From NCBI GenBank assembly GCA_020441225.1, contig JAGRMP010000038.1:5429-12103 (forward strand): 6,675 nucleotides of DNA, in the 5' to 3' direction. This document shows positions 5,559 through 6,675 of this stretch, piece after piece. The notes under the pieces are model-generated. The model searched no databases. It was not told where the DNA came from and worked only from the letters and a program-made list of their open reading frames with translations. This DNA is from Maritimibacter sp. (GTDB lineage: Bacteria > Pseudomonadota > Alphaproteobacteria > Rhodobacterales > Rhodobacteraceae). Positions within the stretch are counted from its first letter, which is position 1. Every line of letters starts with the position of its first letter. The translations under genes were made by a program, and so were the position numbers.

Positions 5559-6170
5559 TCAGCCGGCCCCTTCGAGATGGACGGCGAGGTCGTCGAGCCG
5601 GTCCTGGCCCCAGAACACAGCCCCGTCTTCGGTGACGAAACTGGGCGCACCGAAGACCCCGGCGACCACCGCCTCTTCGAGGTTGCGGCCATAGACCTCG
5701 GCGCCGGTGAACAACCCCGACATCGCGAGCCCGGGGTCGAACCCGGCGCCCGCCAGCGCCGCGGTGATGACCGCGTCTTCGGCGATGTTCTTCTGCTCGG
5801 CCCAGCAGGCGCTGAGCACCGCTTCGACGAGGCCGGGGAGATCGCCCTCGCCGGTCTCGCGCGCCACCTTCTGCGCGGCGATGATCGCGTAGGACGCCGG
5901 CGCGGCATTGGTGGGGAAATGGGCGGGCTGGACATGGATCGGGAGGCCCGCACGCTGCGCCTGCCGCGCGAGATCGGCGAGCCGGTAGTCCTGGCGCGCC
6001 TGCGGACGCTCACCGAGGGGGGTGCCGCCGGTGCGGGCATAGAGCGCCATGATGTCGAGGGGCTTCCAGGTGACGTCGAGACCGCGGGCCTCGGCGAGCG
6101 CGCGAAACCGCGGCAGCGACAGGTAGGTATAGGGCGAGATCGTCGAGAAATAGAAATCGAGCTGGGACAT
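5559..6170 (-). CDS. 2-hydroxychromene-2-carboxylate isomerase / DsbA-family oxidoreductase-like protein
   Basis: The protein has 203 residues from ATG 6170 and resembles the kappa-class GST/DsbA-fold isomerases, such as NahD of naphthalene degradation, which use glutathione as a cofactor. The N-terminus [19 protein letters not shown] places Ser12 of the SPY motif where the family's glutathione-activating serine lies; there is no CxxC. The C-terminal region [25 protein letters not shown] contains the thioredoxin-fold cis-proline segment and the family's FWGQDRL block. An in-frame GTG at 6182 adds four residues. I prefer the ATG because GTGAG lies seven bases before it, but this is not certain. 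It is the first gene of a two-gene operon with the alpha/beta hydrolase. Many bacterial homologues are not in aromatic pathways, so the isomerase name is a family label only. Confidence 0.88.
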   Translation of the reverse strand: MSQLDFYFSTISPYTYLSLPRFRALAEARGLDVTWKPLDIMALYARTGGTPLGERPQARQDYRLADLARQAQRAGLPIHVQPAHFPTNAAPASYAIIAAQKVARETGEGDLPGLVEAVLSACWAEQKNIAEDAVITAALAGAGFDPGLAMSGLFTGAEVYGRNLEEAVVAGVFGAPSFVTEDGAVFWGQDRLDDLAVHLEGAG

Positions 6171-6203
6171 TTTGTTGCTCACGGGCGCGGACCGGTGGTC
6201 AGA

Positions 6204-6231
6204 ACCCTAGCCCGGTGCTAAGCGAAGTCAA
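6204..6231 (-). promoter_or_regulatory. Candidate promoter for the isomerase/hydrolase operon
   Basis: Read on the minus strand, TTGACT (6231-6226, five of six consensus bases) and TAGGGT (6209-6204, keeping the key T, A and final T) are 16 bases apart. Transcription would start near 6197, leaving a leader of about 27 bases to ATG 6170. The good -35 box and the position just upstream of the first gene support it; the weak -10 box limits confidence. Confidence 0.45.
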
Positions 6232-6313
6232 CGCGCGCCAGGTCGATTCTGTCGCGATTGTGTTACAGAAATACCTGCGGGAATACCGATCAGGAAGACT
6301 GGGGACCGGACCG

Positions 6314-6675
6314 ATGGCATCCATTCACGAACCCAAGCTCATCTCGGGCAATGCGAACCGTCGGCTCTCCGAAGCGGTCGCCCGGCGGATGTCGGTTCAC
6401 CGCGGCGCGCGGGTCAACCTGGTGGAAGCCCGTGTCGAGCGGTTCAACGATCAGGAGATCTTTGTCGAGGTCCACGAGAACGTGCGCGGCGAAGACATGT
6501 TCATCATCCAGCCGACCTCGAACCCGGCGAACGACAACCTGATGGAGCTGCTCATCATCGCCGACACGCTTCGCCGCTCCTCGGCCAGCCGGATCACCGC
6601 GGTGATCCCCTATTTCGGCTACGCGCGGCAGGACCGCCGCTCGAAAGCGCGCACGCCGATCAGCGCCAAGCTGGT
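6314..6675 (+). CDS. prs: Ribose-phosphate pyrophosphokinase (PRPP synthase), N-terminal part
   Basis: Prs transfers pyrophosphate from ATP to ribose 5-phosphate, giving PRPP for purine, pyrimidine, histidine, tryptophan and NAD synthesis. The frame runs from ATG 6314 off the right edge, giving 120 complete codons of a protein normally about 310-340 long. It opens with [20 protein letters not shown] and contains [17 protein letters not shown] (43-59), [17 protein letters not shown] (63-79) and [16 protein letters not shown] (94-109). RFNDQE and ARQDRR are ATP-binding regions, with Arg105, Gln106 and Asp107. The ribose 5-phosphate and PRPP loops lie beyond the window. GGGGA at 6301-6305 may serve as ribosome-binding site. 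The gene is divergent from the isomerase operon. No strong plus-strand promoter is evident in the gap, although AATACC is repeated there at 6270-6275 and 6282-6287. Confidence 0.97.
   Translation, partial: MASIHEPKLISGNANRRLSEAVARRMSVHRGARVNLVEARVERFNDQEIFVEVHENVRGEDMFIIQPTSNPANDNLMELLIIADTLRRSSASRITAVIPYFGYARQDRRSKARTPISAKL

Noticed and set aside
4556..6040. A 494-codon open frame on the minus strand across the hydrolase and isomerase genes.
   Set aside because: It is a shadow of the two real minus-strand genes in another frame. It is rich in Arg, Ala, Pro and Gly runs and shows no domain. The tail in the 4560-4746 gap (KTNWWREKGVS) has no nearby ATG or GTG start of its own.
6258..6542. A 94-codon plus-strand open frame at the right end.
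   Set aside because: It overlaps prs in a different frame; the prs frame from 6314 matches PRPP synthase throughout, while this frame matches nothing recognisable.

Overview
The window looks like ordinary chromosomal DNA from an alphaproteobacterium, most likely a Rhodobacteraceae (Roseobacter/Paracoccus-like) species. The DNA is very GC-rich and densely coding, with GC-ending codons. The proteins closely resemble the alphaproteobacterial forms of their families, most clearly RibF, the UPF0260 protein and PRPP synthase. The gap before ribF also carries a GAGTATTTTTGCC-type string that I recall as recurrent in Rhodobacteraceae intergenic DNA. This assignment comes from recall of families; no search was run.

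Layout. Bases 1-4559 hold six plus-strand genes. They are the C-terminal part of a HAD-IIA phosphatase, a single-domain MaoC-type hotdog hydratase, the bifunctional riboflavin kinase/FAD synthetase ribF, an Stf0-type sulfotransferase that overlaps ribF by 4 bases, a YcgN/UPF0260 cysteine-cluster protein, and an L-threonine aldolase-type PLP enzyme that starts one base after the preceding stop. A 90-base gap before maoC holds a plausible promoter and three consecutive perfect dyads. A 98-base gap before ribF holds a weak hairpin and the recurrent string. From ribF onward the four genes are tightly packed and probably co-transcribed.

Bases 4560-4746 are a noncoding gap between convergent transcription units and contain two short perfect hairpins. 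Bases 4747-6170 hold two minus-strand genes, a DsbA-fold 2-hydroxychromene-2-carboxylate isomerase homologue followed almost without a gap by an alpha/beta hydrolase; these form an apparent two-gene operon. The gap at 6171-6313 separates them from the divergently transcribed prs (PRPP synthase), which runs off the right edge after 120 codons.

How they work together. RibF makes FMN and FAD, and prs makes PRPP for nucleotide, His and Trp synthesis; both are housekeeping. The other genes are metabolic enzymes with unassigned substrates. I see no transposase, phage gene, CRISPR array, tRNA or rRNA, and no clear sign of horizontal transfer. I did not find a convincing new multi-gene system. The most interesting items are the dense dyad cluster before maoC, the Stf0 homologue with Ser at the expected catalytic Glu, and the recurrent intergenic string.
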